Source: Rossellomorea arthrocnemi (GTDB lineage Bacteria; Bacillota; Bacilli; Bacillales; Bacillaceae_B). From it: a stretch of DNA of 64,000 nucleotides. The stretch spans positions 223,799 through 287,798 of the forward strand of contig NZ_CAJGBF010000005.1 of the NCBI RefSeq assembly GCF_904424705.1. Reading direction: 5' to 3'. The translations under genes and the position numbers were made by a program. This document shows, piece by piece, positions 40,593 to 48,361 of the stretch (position 1 is the first letter of the stretch; each line of letters opens with the position of its first letter). The notes beneath the pieces were generated by a model, which saw only the letters and a program-made list of their open reading frames with translations, ran no database searches and was not told the DNA's origin.

Positions 40593-40833
40593 GAATCAAT
40601 CCCTCCCTTTCTTGATCAAATTGATCGGATGTTACCGTTTTACGTGTTCCCTGCTTATGTTGAACCAATGTTTCTACTGAGGAAATCAGCACTCGCAAAT
40701 CCAGATACACGAGGTCGACCCCTGCAATGGATATAATCAAATCTCCCTTTATCGCCACACCTTTGTCGAGAATGACATCTAATATATCTATAAGGGCTAT
40801 ATCTTTATTCTCAATCGATTCTCTGACTGTCAT
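40558..40833 (-). CDS. gvpS: Gas vesicle protein GvpS
   Basis: A 91-residue GvpA/J-like minor protein: IALIDILDVILDKGVAIKGD, then LIISIAGVDLVYLDLRVLIS. Start: ATG 40833, spaced nine nt after AAGGA. Longer frames reach into gvpL without ribosome sites. It is likely a cone or rim component, as in P. megaterium. Confidence 0.9.
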   Translation of the reverse strand: MTVRESIENKDIALIDILDVILDKGVAIKGDLIISIAGVDLVYLDLRVLISSVETLVQHKQGTRKTVTSDQFDQEREGLIHATGQRDKWAN

Positions 40834-40856
40834 ATTTCTCATTCCTTCTTTTGTGA

Positions 40857-41663
40857 TTAAGAAAAACTTGAAAAATGATAGGGTGGCCAAGGTCCGGATG
40901 CTTCGACTTTCCAACCGGCGTGTCCCAGTTCTTCTTCGTACTGCTTAATTTCTTCTACAAATTCATCTACTTTGGATGCAGGAAGGAGAAATACACTATT
41001 CCAAGCCATATGTTCCTGTCGGCCAGTTACATCCTTACTCCAATTTTTTTTGATGTTTCCATGCAGGGAATGTTCTTTCAACTTTTCATGAACCTCTTCA
41101 CAAAGGCGGTTTTTCTCGTTTTCAAGTTCACGATCAATCAGCTGATCGATTTTTTTCTTTTCAAAGAATTGCCTGCCCTTTGGTAATTCGCTGATTTCTT
41201 TCCTTTTGGCTTCGATGGATGGATTGCTTTCACTTACTTGTTCTTTCAGCAGCTTATCGTCACAGTAGATCTTGACGTTCCACTCTTCGTTGCCATCCAA
41301 CTGTTCAAAGGTCATTTTCAGTTTGTTTCGATTGCCTTCTATCGTGGACTTAAGGCTATCCTCGTTCTTGTACAATGTACAGAACTTCAGGGGAATGATG
41401 GTATAAAGCTTTGAAACCATCAATACTGTTTCGTGATGATGAAACGCCTTTTCCTGAAGCCAGTCCATGTCGTTCTCAACTCTGTCCTTTATGGTTTCTT
41501 CTGAGTATTCATTCCGTGGGAGATTACAGACAATTGCTGTCACCTCGCCGATTTCAATCGTATATAGTTCACCTTCTCCATCAAATCCGTTCATGGAGGG
41601 TAGGGGTTTTTCTTTTGCTTCTTTTGTCGGGATTAAGCCGTATAAATAAAGTAAATCGCTCAT
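40857..41663 (-). CDS. gvpL: Gas vesicle protein GvpL
   Basis: A 268-residue GvpF/GvpL-family protein. YLYGLIPTKE at the start, AIVCNLPRNEYSEE, PLKFCTLYKNEDSL, ELPKGRQFFEKKK and the SGPWPPYHF signature at the end. GvpF/L proteins bind GvpA and act as assembly scaffolds. A second family member, GvpF, lies just upstream. Confidence 0.92.
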   Translation of the reverse strand: MSDLLYLYGLIPTKEAKEKPLPSMNGFDGEGELYTIEIGEVTAIVCNLPRNEYSEETIKDRVENDMDWLQEKAFHHHETVLMVSKLYTIIPLKFCTLYKNEDSLKSTIEGNRNKLKMTFEQLDGNEEWNVKIYCDDKLLKEQVSESNPSIEAKRKEISELPKGRQFFEKKKIDQLIDRELENEKNRLCEEVHEKLKEHSLHGNIKKNWSKDVTGRQEHMAWNSVFLLPASKVDEFVEEIKQYEEELGHAGWKVEASGPWPPYHFSSFS

Positions 41664-41673
41664 CTGATCACCC

Positions 41674-41928
41674 TTATTTCTTTTTCGTTAATTCTTCCCA
41701 CTGTTCCATTTCCATCTGTTTCGCTATTTCATATCGTGTTAAGAGTTCGTCTTCTTTTTCCTGGAATGCTTCTTCAGGAATTTCACCCAGCTCATACATC
41801 ATCTGAAGCTGAATCAATTTTTGTTGAATGGTAGGAAGGTCGTATAATTCTTTGTCTGCTTCTTCTTTAATCTTTTCGCCGACTTTTATGACTAAATTAA
41901 TTGGTGCACTCACCAATTTATGAATCAT
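41674..41928 (-). CDS. gvpG: Gas vesicle protein GvpG
   Basis: An 84-residue protein: MIHKLVSAPINLVIKVGEKI, with LQMMYELGEIPEEAFQEKED and a charged C-terminus. The start is ATG 41928, which shares one base with the gvpF stop (TGATG) and follows GAGGAAGG. Small accessory assembly factor. Confidence 0.92.
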   Translation of the reverse strand: MIHKLVSAPINLVIKVGEKIKEEADKELYDLPTIQQKLIQLQMMYELGEIPEEAFQEKEDELLTRYEIAKQMEMEQWEELTKKK

Positions 41929-42692
41929 CAGCCTTCCTCGACCTTTAATCGTATATTGACGAAATTGTAAGCCGGCCACGGGCCGCTGTAGTGAAATTCG
42001 ACCTTATCCTTCCATGTTTCATGGGCTTCATTGACCTTTTGATCGAATTGTTCCTCTTGATCACGATCAATGAGAAATGAGGCATTAAGCAACATCTTCT
42101 CACTGGAAGGGTCATTCGACTTTGCTGATACAGCTGTTTCTTCAAGGGGCGCAAAGACTTCCTGCTTCACCTCATGTTGTAGGCCTGCAAATAGTTTCTG
42201 TGCCATACCGCCAAGCTGAATGCGATCATAATACGCTGCAGATTCCGATTTCCCTTTAACGGCTGATGCCATTTTCTCTACCTGAGGGTTGTCCTTGACC
42301 ATCGCTTCCAGCCATTCCTTTTTACCAACCACCTTCAGGCCCAACTCGATTTTCCCTTTAATTGCCGGGAATAGAGTTTCGAATTGAGGATAAAGGTTTT
42401 CCAGTAAGGCTGCTACGTCGTCCCTTGATTTAAAGACATTCCCAAAGCTGATCGGGATGACCGTATCTTTTTGATCCATTACCCGTGATACGGTACCTTG
42501 GTGCATGAGTAAATTTTGCTTCTTGGGATGATAGATTTTCATTGGTACTTCTGCTGCTACCATGGCGGCATCCTTATATCGAATCGTGAACGTTTCGCGT
42601 TCCTCACCTTCCAATTCAATGGAACCAAATTGATCGTCTTCTTCTGTCTGAATGGCACAAAATATATAGATTCCCGTTTCTTCCTGACTCAT
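41928..42692 (-). CDS. gvpF: Gas vesicle protein GvpF
   Basis: A 254-residue GvpF/L protein. IYIFCAIQTEEDD, VIPISFGNVFKSRDDV, ELGLKVVGKKEW and the SGPWPAYNFVNI signature at the C-terminus. It is the usual face for binding GvpA during growth of the vesicle. Coupled to gvpG downstream. Confidence 0.93.
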   Translation of the reverse strand: MSQEETGIYIFCAIQTEEDDQFGSIELEGEERETFTIRYKDAAMVAAEVPMKIYHPKKQNLLMHQGTVSRVMDQKDTVIPISFGNVFKSRDDVAALLENLYPQFETLFPAIKGKIELGLKVVGKKEWLEAMVKDNPQVEKMASAVKGKSESAAYYDRIQLGGMAQKLFAGLQHEVKQEVFAPLEETAVSAKSNDPSSEKMLLNASFLIDRDQEEQFDQKVNEAHETWKDKVEFHYSGPWPAYNFVNIRLKVEEG

Positions 42693-42706
42693 TTTAAAAC
42701 TCTCCT

Positions 42707-43636
42707 TTATTCCTCAGATACCTTCATTTGTTTGCATGCATCTATAATTAACTTTTCTGCTTTTTGTTGTGAGTCTTTGCCGTCGATACATCGACTGACA
42801 CTGTGTGCTGCTATATCAATACATAGACGTTGAAAATCTGGATCCTTACCGTCTATGGGAATGTCAGATTCAATGGCAAGCCTTGCGATCATTATGGAAG
42901 CCCGCAAGCTTGGTCCGTTCATTTCATTGGTACATTGATCCCGTAATGTCGAGACAAGCATTGTAATCGCTTTGGCTTCACCCATAACGAGGTTTGCTTT
43001 TTCCGATACAATCATCGCCTCTTTTTCTGCACCCTTGTAATCTACGTTTATGGTTATCAATCGATCTAAGAGGGCATCCTGTGTCTGATAGACACCTGCA
43101 TATTCCGCAGGATTACTCGTAAATATAATGGCAAATTCCGGATGTACTCTAATAAAAGGCTCTGTAAGCTTTGATCCGTATAAGGGAATGATTCCTTCTT
43201 CCAATATCGATAGAAAGATATTATTCGTGGTCGGCTGGGATCGAGTGAATTCATCGTATACTAGTGTATAGCCATTCTTGACGGCTTCCAGTAAACGTCC
43301 GTCCCTCCATGTCTCCGTGACGCTCTCATCCTTTTTATATACGGATCGTACATATTGATCCACGACCTTTTTACTTGTATAACCGGTGAAATCACCGATT
43401 AGGTCTTTATTATTCAGTTCGTGATTTCCGTGCATGAGCATCACCGGTCTTTTTCTCTTCTTTGCCAAAGCGATTGCAAGAGACGTTTTCCCGGCTCCGG
43501 AAGGACCTGTGAAGTGTACAGGGTATCCAGCTTTAAGGTATTGCAATGAGCGCGAAAGCAATTCTTTCGTTTCATCGTCTTGTATTAATGCCCTGCTATC
43601 CTTTTTGATCCGTTTCGTTAAGACCGTCACGTGCAT
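42707..43636 (-). CDS. gvpN: Gas vesicle AAA+ ATPase GvpN
   Basis: A 309-residue AAA+ ATPase of the MoxR/GvpN group. Walker A GPSGAGKTS at residues 44-52, Walker B TLVYDEFTRS with SILEEGIIPLYG, sensor 1 IIFTSNPAEYAGVYQTQDAL and arginine finger LLDRLITI. It is thought to enlarge or remodel growing vesicles with ATP. It sits in the middle of the operon. Confidence 0.95.
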   Translation of the reverse strand: MHVTVLTKRIKKDSRALIQDDETKELLSRSLQYLKAGYPVHFTGPSGAGKTSLAIALAKKRKRPVMLMHGNHELNNKDLIGDFTGYTSKKVVDQYVRSVYKKDESVTETWRDGRLLEAVKNGYTLVYDEFTRSQPTTNNIFLSILEEGIIPLYGSKLTEPFIRVHPEFAIIFTSNPAEYAGVYQTQDALLDRLITINVDYKGAEKEAMIVSEKANLVMGEAKAITMLVSTLRDQCTNEMNGPSLRASIMIARLAIESDIPIDGKDPDFQRLCIDIAAHSVSRCIDGKDSQQKAEKLIIDACKQMKVSEE

Positions 43637-43658
43637 TTCCCTCCTACTCGCTCATCCA

Positions 43659-43925
43659 CTACATTTCCTGTCCGATGGCACTTCTGTAACGAATGTCCCG
43701 TCGTTTAAATGATATGACTTCCTTTTCTTTATTGAGAATTACATCATAGGTTCCCAGCATTTCGTCTTTCGCATATTTCTTCATATATTCCTTTTCTTCA
43801 ATGACCTCGACCTGAAGCTTCCAACCCTCATCTTCTGTCAATTCCACTGATGTGATCTTATGGACTGGCGCTACATGTTCATTGAAAAAATCTGTCACAC
43901 TATTCATAATCTCCTTGATTACCAT
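43659..43925 (-). CDS. gvpR: Gas vesicle protein GvpR (GvpO-like)
   Basis: An 88-residue protein: KITSVELTEDEGWKLQVEVI, followed by EEKEYMKKYAKDEMLGTYDV, a GvpO/GvpR family profile. Starts at ATG after GGAGGCG. An inverted repeat lies between it and gvpB. Accessory function. Confidence 0.9.
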   Translation of the reverse strand: MVIKEIMNSVTDFFNEHVAPVHKITSVELTEDEGWKLQVEVIEEKEYMKKYAKDEMLGTYDVILNKEKEVISFKRRDIRYRSAIGQEM

Positions 43926-43939
43926 AGTCGCCTCCTACT

Positions 43940-43980
43940 GTTTTGGAAGGGAGGACCTCTACGGATTCCCCCTTCAAAAC
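43940..43980 (-). other. Intercistronic hairpin between gvpB and gvpR
   Basis: GTTTTGAAGGGGGAA and its near complement TCCTCCCTTCCAAAAC pair on the minus strand. No T tract follows, so it is not a classical terminator. It may set relative amounts of shell protein and assembly factors. Confidence 0.55.
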
Positions 43981-44015
43981 ACTTTCTCATTCCTTTCAGT
44001 TACTATCCATATTAT

Positions 44016-44276
44016 TTAAATACTAAACTGGGAGTTTCTTTCATTTTGTTGAGTGGCAAGACCATTTTCCTCGACATCATCGCGAAGCAGCCCTACTGCT
44101 TCTGCATATCGTAACCATGTGTCTACGCTGGCAATGACTACCCTCGCCTCTACAGTCAATATTTCAATCCCTACGACAGATACCCGTGCAAAAGCATCTA
44201 TGACAATTCCTTTATCCAATATTCGGTCGATGACCTCTGCTAAACTTGAACTGTTATTACTTTTCTGAATAGCCAT
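44016..44276 (-). CDS. gvpB: Gas vesicle structural protein GvpB
   Basis: An 86-residue GvpA-type shell protein. [40 protein letters not shown] and [15 protein letters not shown] form the conserved beta-hairpin shell core. It differs from the GvpA at 45337-45597 mostly in the last 18 residues. Two near-identical shell genes in one operon is the P. megaterium arrangement, where GvpB is the main structural protein. Confidence 0.95.
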   Translation of the reverse strand: MAIQKSNNSSSLAEVIDRILDKGIVIDAFARVSVVGIEILTVEARVVIASVDTWLRYAEAVGLLRDDVEENGLATQQNERNSQFSI

Positions 44277-44298
44277 CCTTTATTTCTCCTTTCGGCTC

Positions 44299-44772
44299 TT
44301 AAGAACTGATCGTCTTAATATCTTTAGATGATTTTATATTTTCTGAACTTTTTATGTCAGTGGAGCTTTTAATATTAAAGGAGCTCTTGATGTCACTTGC
44401 CCCTTTAAGACTGCTCACACCTTTTGTTTTGGTCTGATTTTGATCCGATGAGGAGATTTTCTTTTGAAATTCCTCTCCTGCTTCTTTTGCATTTCCTAAT
44501 TTTTCGCGTACGGAAAGCAGGACGTCCTGTACTTTTTCCTTCGCCTCTTCCGCTTTGTTATGAACATTCGCAGCATTATTTTCCTTCGCATTCTCAAGTT
44601 TCTCGGATGCTTCCTTTACCTTTGATTGAATACCGTCTTCCACATTTTCTACAAATTTCTCTTTGGCCTTATCCTTAATAGTATCCTTCACTTTTTCCTT
44701 TACTGGTTCAGGAGCGTGATCCAGGGCTTTTTTTGCCATTTTGCCAACTGCTTTCTTTACCGGCTTCCCCAT
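44299..44772 (-). CDS. gvpQ: Gas vesicle protein GvpQ
   Basis: A 157-residue hydrophilic protein. Lysine/glutamate-rich helices (APEPVKEKVKDTIKDKAKEK) precede a C-terminal array of hexapeptides, SDIKSS, FNIKSS, TDIKSS, ENIKSS and KDIKTI. Order between gvpP and gvpB identifies it. Sequence conservation of GvpQ is known to be low. Accessory role. Confidence 0.85.
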   Translation of the reverse strand: MGKPVKKAVGKMAKKALDHAPEPVKEKVKDTIKDKAKEKFVENVEDGIQSKVKEASEKLENAKENNAANVHNKAEEAKEKVQDVLLSVREKLGNAKEAGEEFQKKISSSDQNQTKTKGVSSLKGASDIKSSFNIKSSTDIKSSENIKSSKDIKTISS

Positions 44773-44800
44773 TAAATCTCTCCTTTTAGCAGGATGACTG

Positions 44801-45286
44801 TTATTTCTTTGATTCCACCAGGCTGTTCAACATCTCTTCGATTCGTTCCAATCGATCGTTCAGTTGTTTATTTTCTTCCTTGATTTCCTCTATTTCCCCT
44901 GACTTAGTGGTGGATTCTCCGCTTTGACCACTTTTAGGTTCATTTGCTTCCGCTCCCTCTTCCTTTTTCTTCTTAGGTGATAGCAATCCACCTTCGAGTT
45001 TGCTCATATATCCTGTAGCTGATTGCCTTAGAGTGATGATGGCCTGCTCTGTCAGGAATTCCTGTGCTGATCTTCGAAGTTCTTTACTGGCGGCTCTCAT
45101 CACGTCTGATTTCCCCAGGCTGTCCACTACTTTTTTTCCTGTACCGGGATTGGACAATAACCCGATTCCTGCTCCAACCACTCCACCGATAATCGCATAA
45201 TTCATCTGCCTGCTTTCACTTGTCTGCTCTTCTTTTGGCTCATTATTTGTCTCATCTACCTTTTGACCGCTTTTCACTTCTGCCAT
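44801..45286 (-). CDS. gvpP: Gas vesicle protein GvpP
   Basis: A 161-residue YtxH-like protein: MNYAIIGGVVGAGIGLLSNP, then GTGKKVVDSLG. A lysine-rich central part and a C-terminal coiled coil (EEIKEENKQLNDRLERIEEM) follow. Start: ATG 45286, six nt after AGAGG. Similar modular design to GvpT, with a hairpin head and coiled coil. Accessory role. Confidence 0.87.
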   Translation of the reverse strand: MAEVKSGQKVDETNNEPKEEQTSESRQMNYAIIGGVVGAGIGLLSNPGTGKKVVDSLGKSDVMRAASKELRRSAQEFLTEQAIITLRQSATGYMSKLEGGLLSPKKKKEEGAEANEPKSGQSGESTTKSGEIEEIKEENKQLNDRLERIEEMLNSLVESKK

Positions 45287-45336
45287 ATTCATCCTCTTTT
45301 CTATTAAAATAGTAAAATTATATTTCATTTACTTGT

Positions 45337-45597
45337 TTAAATGCTGAATGCTGTCCCTCTTTCATTCTCCTGCTTGGCGAGCCCTTCTTCCTGAACCTCG
45401 TCTCTTAAGAGTCCAACTGCTTCTGCATATCGTAACCATGTATCCACACTGGCAATGACGACCCGTGCTTCTACTGTCAGAATCTCGATCCCTACCAAGG
45501 AAACTCTGGCAAATGCATCAATGACGATTCCCTTATCCAGGATTCTATCAATTACTTCTGCGAGACTTGAGCTATCATTACTTTTTTGAATACTCAT
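45337..45597 (-). CDS. gvpA: Gas vesicle structural protein GvpA
   Basis: An 86-residue shell protein starting at ATG 45597 after [49 protein letters not shown] and [18 protein letters not shown] are the GvpA core. First gene of the 14-gene operon. An in-frame upstream ATG (45627) lacks a ribosome site. Confidence 0.95.
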   Translation of the reverse strand: MSIQKSNDSSSLAEVIDRILDKGIVIDAFARVSLVGIEILTVEARVVIASVDTWLRYAEAVGLLRDEVQEEGLAKQENERGTAFSI

Positions 45598-45935
45598 CGA
45601 ATCTCTCCTCTTTATTGGTATAGCCAAAATCCTAGTGCCATCTTTCTATTCTGTTTAATCGGTGTTTACCTCGATTTCTGCCTTGTCTAAACCACACGTT
45701 GGAAATGATTTGAAGTAAACTGCCATTTTTTATACATGTTTAAAATTCCTTGTAATGTCCTGTAACATTCTTTCCTTGGAGTAGTGTGGATTGGTGAGAT
45801 TTAAGTGCAAAATATAATTCAAATAAGACAAATTGATTACATTTTCCAACTATACTAGGTGGTTGTATTCAAGATGGAAGTATGCTTGAGGGGAGAAGAG
45901 GACTACAACGTCCTAAATTGATCGATTTTTAAATC
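45598..45935. other. Regulatory region upstream of the gas vesicle operon
   Basis: About 340 nt without a gene. A possible SigB-like promoter on the minus strand is GTTTAG (45692-45687), 15 nt, AGGTAA (45671-45666), with one mismatch in each box. Other SigA possibilities exist. Nothing else is recognised. Confidence 0.4.
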
Positions 45936-45985
45936 AAAAAGAACCTGAAGCTCTTAAGGCATTAGCCTATCGCTTCAGGTTCTTT
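45936..45985 (-). terminator. Terminator of the parM-parR operon
   Basis: AAAGAACCTGAAGC and GCTTCAGGTTCTTT pair with T on the minus strand, next to the stop of the ParR-like gene. Confidence 0.85.
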
Positions 45986-45987
45986 AT

Positions 45988-46581
45988 TTATTTATTCATT
46001 TGGGCGAGGAAATCACCTAAGAGGTCATCCATCGATTCTTCTTTAGGCTCTTCACCAGCGGATTCCTGGGGTTTCATGGCACTATCCCAATCGAAGTTGT
46101 CCAATTCTTCATCTGAAGAGTATGAACGCTCATCCACTACTTCTTCAGGTGAATCATCTATCACTTGATCAAGGGACCATTCCCGTGAAGTATCGTGACT
46201 TGCTGCCGATTCTTCCTGCAGATAGAGCGCTTCATCGATATCCAGTGAGTTACTGCTTAAGGAAGCGAGAAGGGAAGCAGTTCGAACCGGGTTTGAAAGC
46301 AGTTGATACACGATACTCCCGAGCAGTGCTTCTGAGTGTTCATGCTTTAACCAATCCCTTTGAGACTTGTCCAACCCTTTCGGAAGGGGGATGGTTATCG
46401 CTTCCCGCCGCTTGGAAATCGAATCATTTACCCCATTCAGGACAAGTTCTGCAATCTTACTGGAGAAATTTCGCTTCTCCGTTTCCTTAAGTTTTTGTAA
46501 ATGTTTTAAAACATGATCAGGTGTATCTGAAGGGAGCCGAAACGTGATCGGCTGTCCCCTCGACATCCCTTTTTCTTTCAT
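45988..46581 (-). CDS. ParR-like centromere-binding protein
   Basis: A 197-residue protein. The N-terminal 55 residues (ITFRLPSDTPDHVLKHLQKL, then NFSSKIAELVLNGVN) look like a ribbon-helix-helix DNA-binding domain. The rest is acidic and disordered, with a terminal helix (DDLLGDFLAQMNK) of the kind that docks onto filament ends. Nine nt after an actin-like ParM gene, which fits type II partition systems. Expected to bind the repeat array at 47901-48036. Confidence 0.78.
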   Translation of the reverse strand: MKEKGMSRGQPITFRLPSDTPDHVLKHLQKLKETEKRNFSSKIAELVLNGVNDSISKRREAITIPLPKGLDKSQRDWLKHEHSEALLGSIVYQLLSNPVRTASLLASLSSNSLDIDEALYLQEESAASHDTSREWSLDQVIDDSPEEVVDERSYSSDEELDNFDWDSAMKPQESAGEEPKEESMDDLLGDFLAQMNK

Positions 46582-46590
46582 ACCATCACC

Positions 46591-47769
46591 CTATTTGGTT
46601 TTCGCTAATTTTTGTTCTTCTTTTTGGGGTTCTTGTTTTTGGGTTTTTCTTGAGAAATCGGCGATCAACTTGTAGTAAGCATTGGCCATCATCCAAATAC
46701 TTTCCTTTTCATCTTCGAAAAAGTCAATATTGTACCCATCTAAATTGTTATTAAGGGTTTTGATATACTCCTTCAGGACGCTTGATCCACCACCGATGAA
46801 GTAGCAGATTTCCGTTTGGGAGTTCTTTTGCCACATATTGCGAAGGTGACGGTATTGCTTTTTAGCCAGTTCGAGCATGATTCGGTCCACAATATCATGG
46901 ACGCTTGTCCGACTTCCTTTGACCATGATATGATTACGATCATTTTTCTTCGTGATAATTTCTACCACATCGCGTCGACTGTCAAGCTCAATGCCGTGTC
47001 TTGAGCGGATTTCCTCACGAATCAATTCAAGGGATTCAGACACTCCCAGGTTAAATCCCTGCGCCTTATCATCGTCTACTTTTCGATCTTTGATGACCGC
47101 GATATCCGTTGATAATCCACCAATATCCTGAATCAAAATGCGCTTATCAACCAAATCCTTATTGATGATATTTGAATTATTATCCATCACAAGGTTGATA
47201 AAAGCAGCAAATCCTTCAGGATATACCTTTACTTCATCAAATTTAACATTTACCTTGATGCCTTGATAGCGGGGAGTGACAAGGAACTCGATCTGGTGTA
47301 CAGAACCTAATAATCTTGAACGGTATCCAACATCTTTTCCTTCCTTCACTTCACGGAGGGGAAGACCTGTTCCGAGCGTATAGTTTGCTTCTATTACGTT
47401 ATTATTCTTTTTAAAATTAGAATCGTTCCGTGCTGCATCAAGAGCAATAGAAGCAAACAGCATGATCAATGTTTGATCTTCTTCTGATTTACTGCTTCCC
47501 GGATCAAGTTCAGTTGAGTTATTGCTCTTCGTTGCAAGATTACCAACACGATAAATCGCATTATTGTCTTTCAGAGCAGGGGAGTGGACACGGATATGTA
47601 TGCCGTCTAGTGGGTCCTGTGTATCCAGTTCTTCAATTCCGATTATTGGACGATCTTCAATATCTCTTGCGATGACGTTCGGAATATTTACCTCAGCGTC
47701 CATCTTTCCAAAAATACCTTTTAAAGAATCATTACCAACATCAATGGCTGCAATTCGAGAGTTCGTCAT
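46591..47769 (-). CDS. ParM-like actin partition ATPase
   Basis: A 392-residue actin-fold protein. AAIDVGNDSLKGIFG (phosphate 1), LIQDIGGLSTDIAVI (phosphate 2) and CYFIGGGSSVLKEYIK (adenosine loop) are in the right order for ParM/StbA. Filament formation with ATP hydrolysis is expected. Start: ATG 47769, six nt after AAAGGATG. The frame upstream has other ATGs without sites. It sits between the candidate centromere and the ParR gene. A plasmid-type partition set on a chromosome is unusual. Confidence 0.85.
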   Translation of the reverse strand: MTNSRIAAIDVGNDSLKGIFGKMDAEVNIPNVIARDIEDRPIIGIEELDTQDPLDGIHIRVHSPALKDNNAIYRVGNLATKSNNSTELDPGSSKSEEDQTLIMLFASIALDAARNDSNFKKNNNVIEANYTLGTGLPLREVKEGKDVGYRSRLLGSVHQIEFLVTPRYQGIKVNVKFDEVKVYPEGFAAFINLVMDNNSNIINKDLVDKRILIQDIGGLSTDIAVIKDRKVDDDKAQGFNLGVSESLELIREEIRSRHGIELDSRRDVVEIITKKNDRNHIMVKGSRTSVHDIVDRIMLELAKKQYRHLRNMWQKNSQTEICYFIGGGSSVLKEYIKTLNNNLDGYNIDFFEDEKESIWMMANAYYKLIADFSRKTQKQEPQKEEQKLAKTK

Positions 47770-47900
47770 TAAAATCATCCTTTCATTCATGAGTATGAAT
47801 TTATCAAAAAATTTCAACTCTTACTCTCAGAGTATACAATTTCTCTCCTCCGGTCAATCCTACTTTTCTATCGAATATAGACGGTTAGCGATAGTGGAGT

Positions 47901-48036
47901 TGTGTACATTTTCGTATTCTTGTATACATATTTTGTACACATCCTTATAAACCAATATGTGTACCGCTTTGTATACATGTATACATTTTAGTTTACATTT
48001 GTGTACTTATTTGTTTACATGTATACAAATAAGTAC
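47901..48036. repeat. Candidate parC centromere: TGTNTACA array
   Basis: At least nine TGTNTACA-type sites in 136 bp: TGTGTACAT 47901, TGTATACAT 47921, TGTACACA 47935, ATGTGTAC 47957, TGTATACATGTATACAT 47970-47986, GTTTACAT 47991, TGTGTAC 48000, TGTTTACATGTATACA 48012-48027 and AGTACAC 48031. It lies directly upstream of the parM gene, where type II systems carry parC. Short AT-rich linkers separate the sites. Confidence 0.7.
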
Positions 48037-48059
48037 ACTTTCATTTTTTTACATATTCT

Positions 48060-48361
48060 TACTTCAAATGGTGCTCATTCTACTACTCTATGAAACTAGA
48101 AAAATACCTTTTTATTACAACTGTAATGTGGCGGATGAAGAGCAGCTATACAGGAAGAACTAGTGAAAAAACATGCGAATGAAATCAGGAACGAATGTTG
48201 GAGAAAATGGCCGATTGAAGAAAAAGTTGTTGGAAAAGGGAATATGCGCCTCGATCTAACTGATCAATAGATGAAAGGAGGCTGGGACATAACTAAATCT
48301 ATACATTCTAAAGACGAACAATAAGATCACGTGTTAACCCTCCTTTCGTTAGATTCCTTTA
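48060..48361. other. Intergenic stretch with a coding-like tail
   Basis: Around 48160-48270 the plus strand reads EELVKKHANEIRNECWRKWP, then IEEKVVGKGNMRLDLTDQ*, with no clear start. It may be a 3' gene remnant. At 48277-48295, AAAGGAGGCTGGGACATAA matches a motif common at gene ends in Firmicutes. No intact gene. Confidence 0.3.

Noticed and set aside
45988..47769. Integrated plasmid
   Set aside because: No replication initiator, relaxase, mobilisation or toxin genes accompany the partition pair in this window, so only the cassette itself can be claimed.
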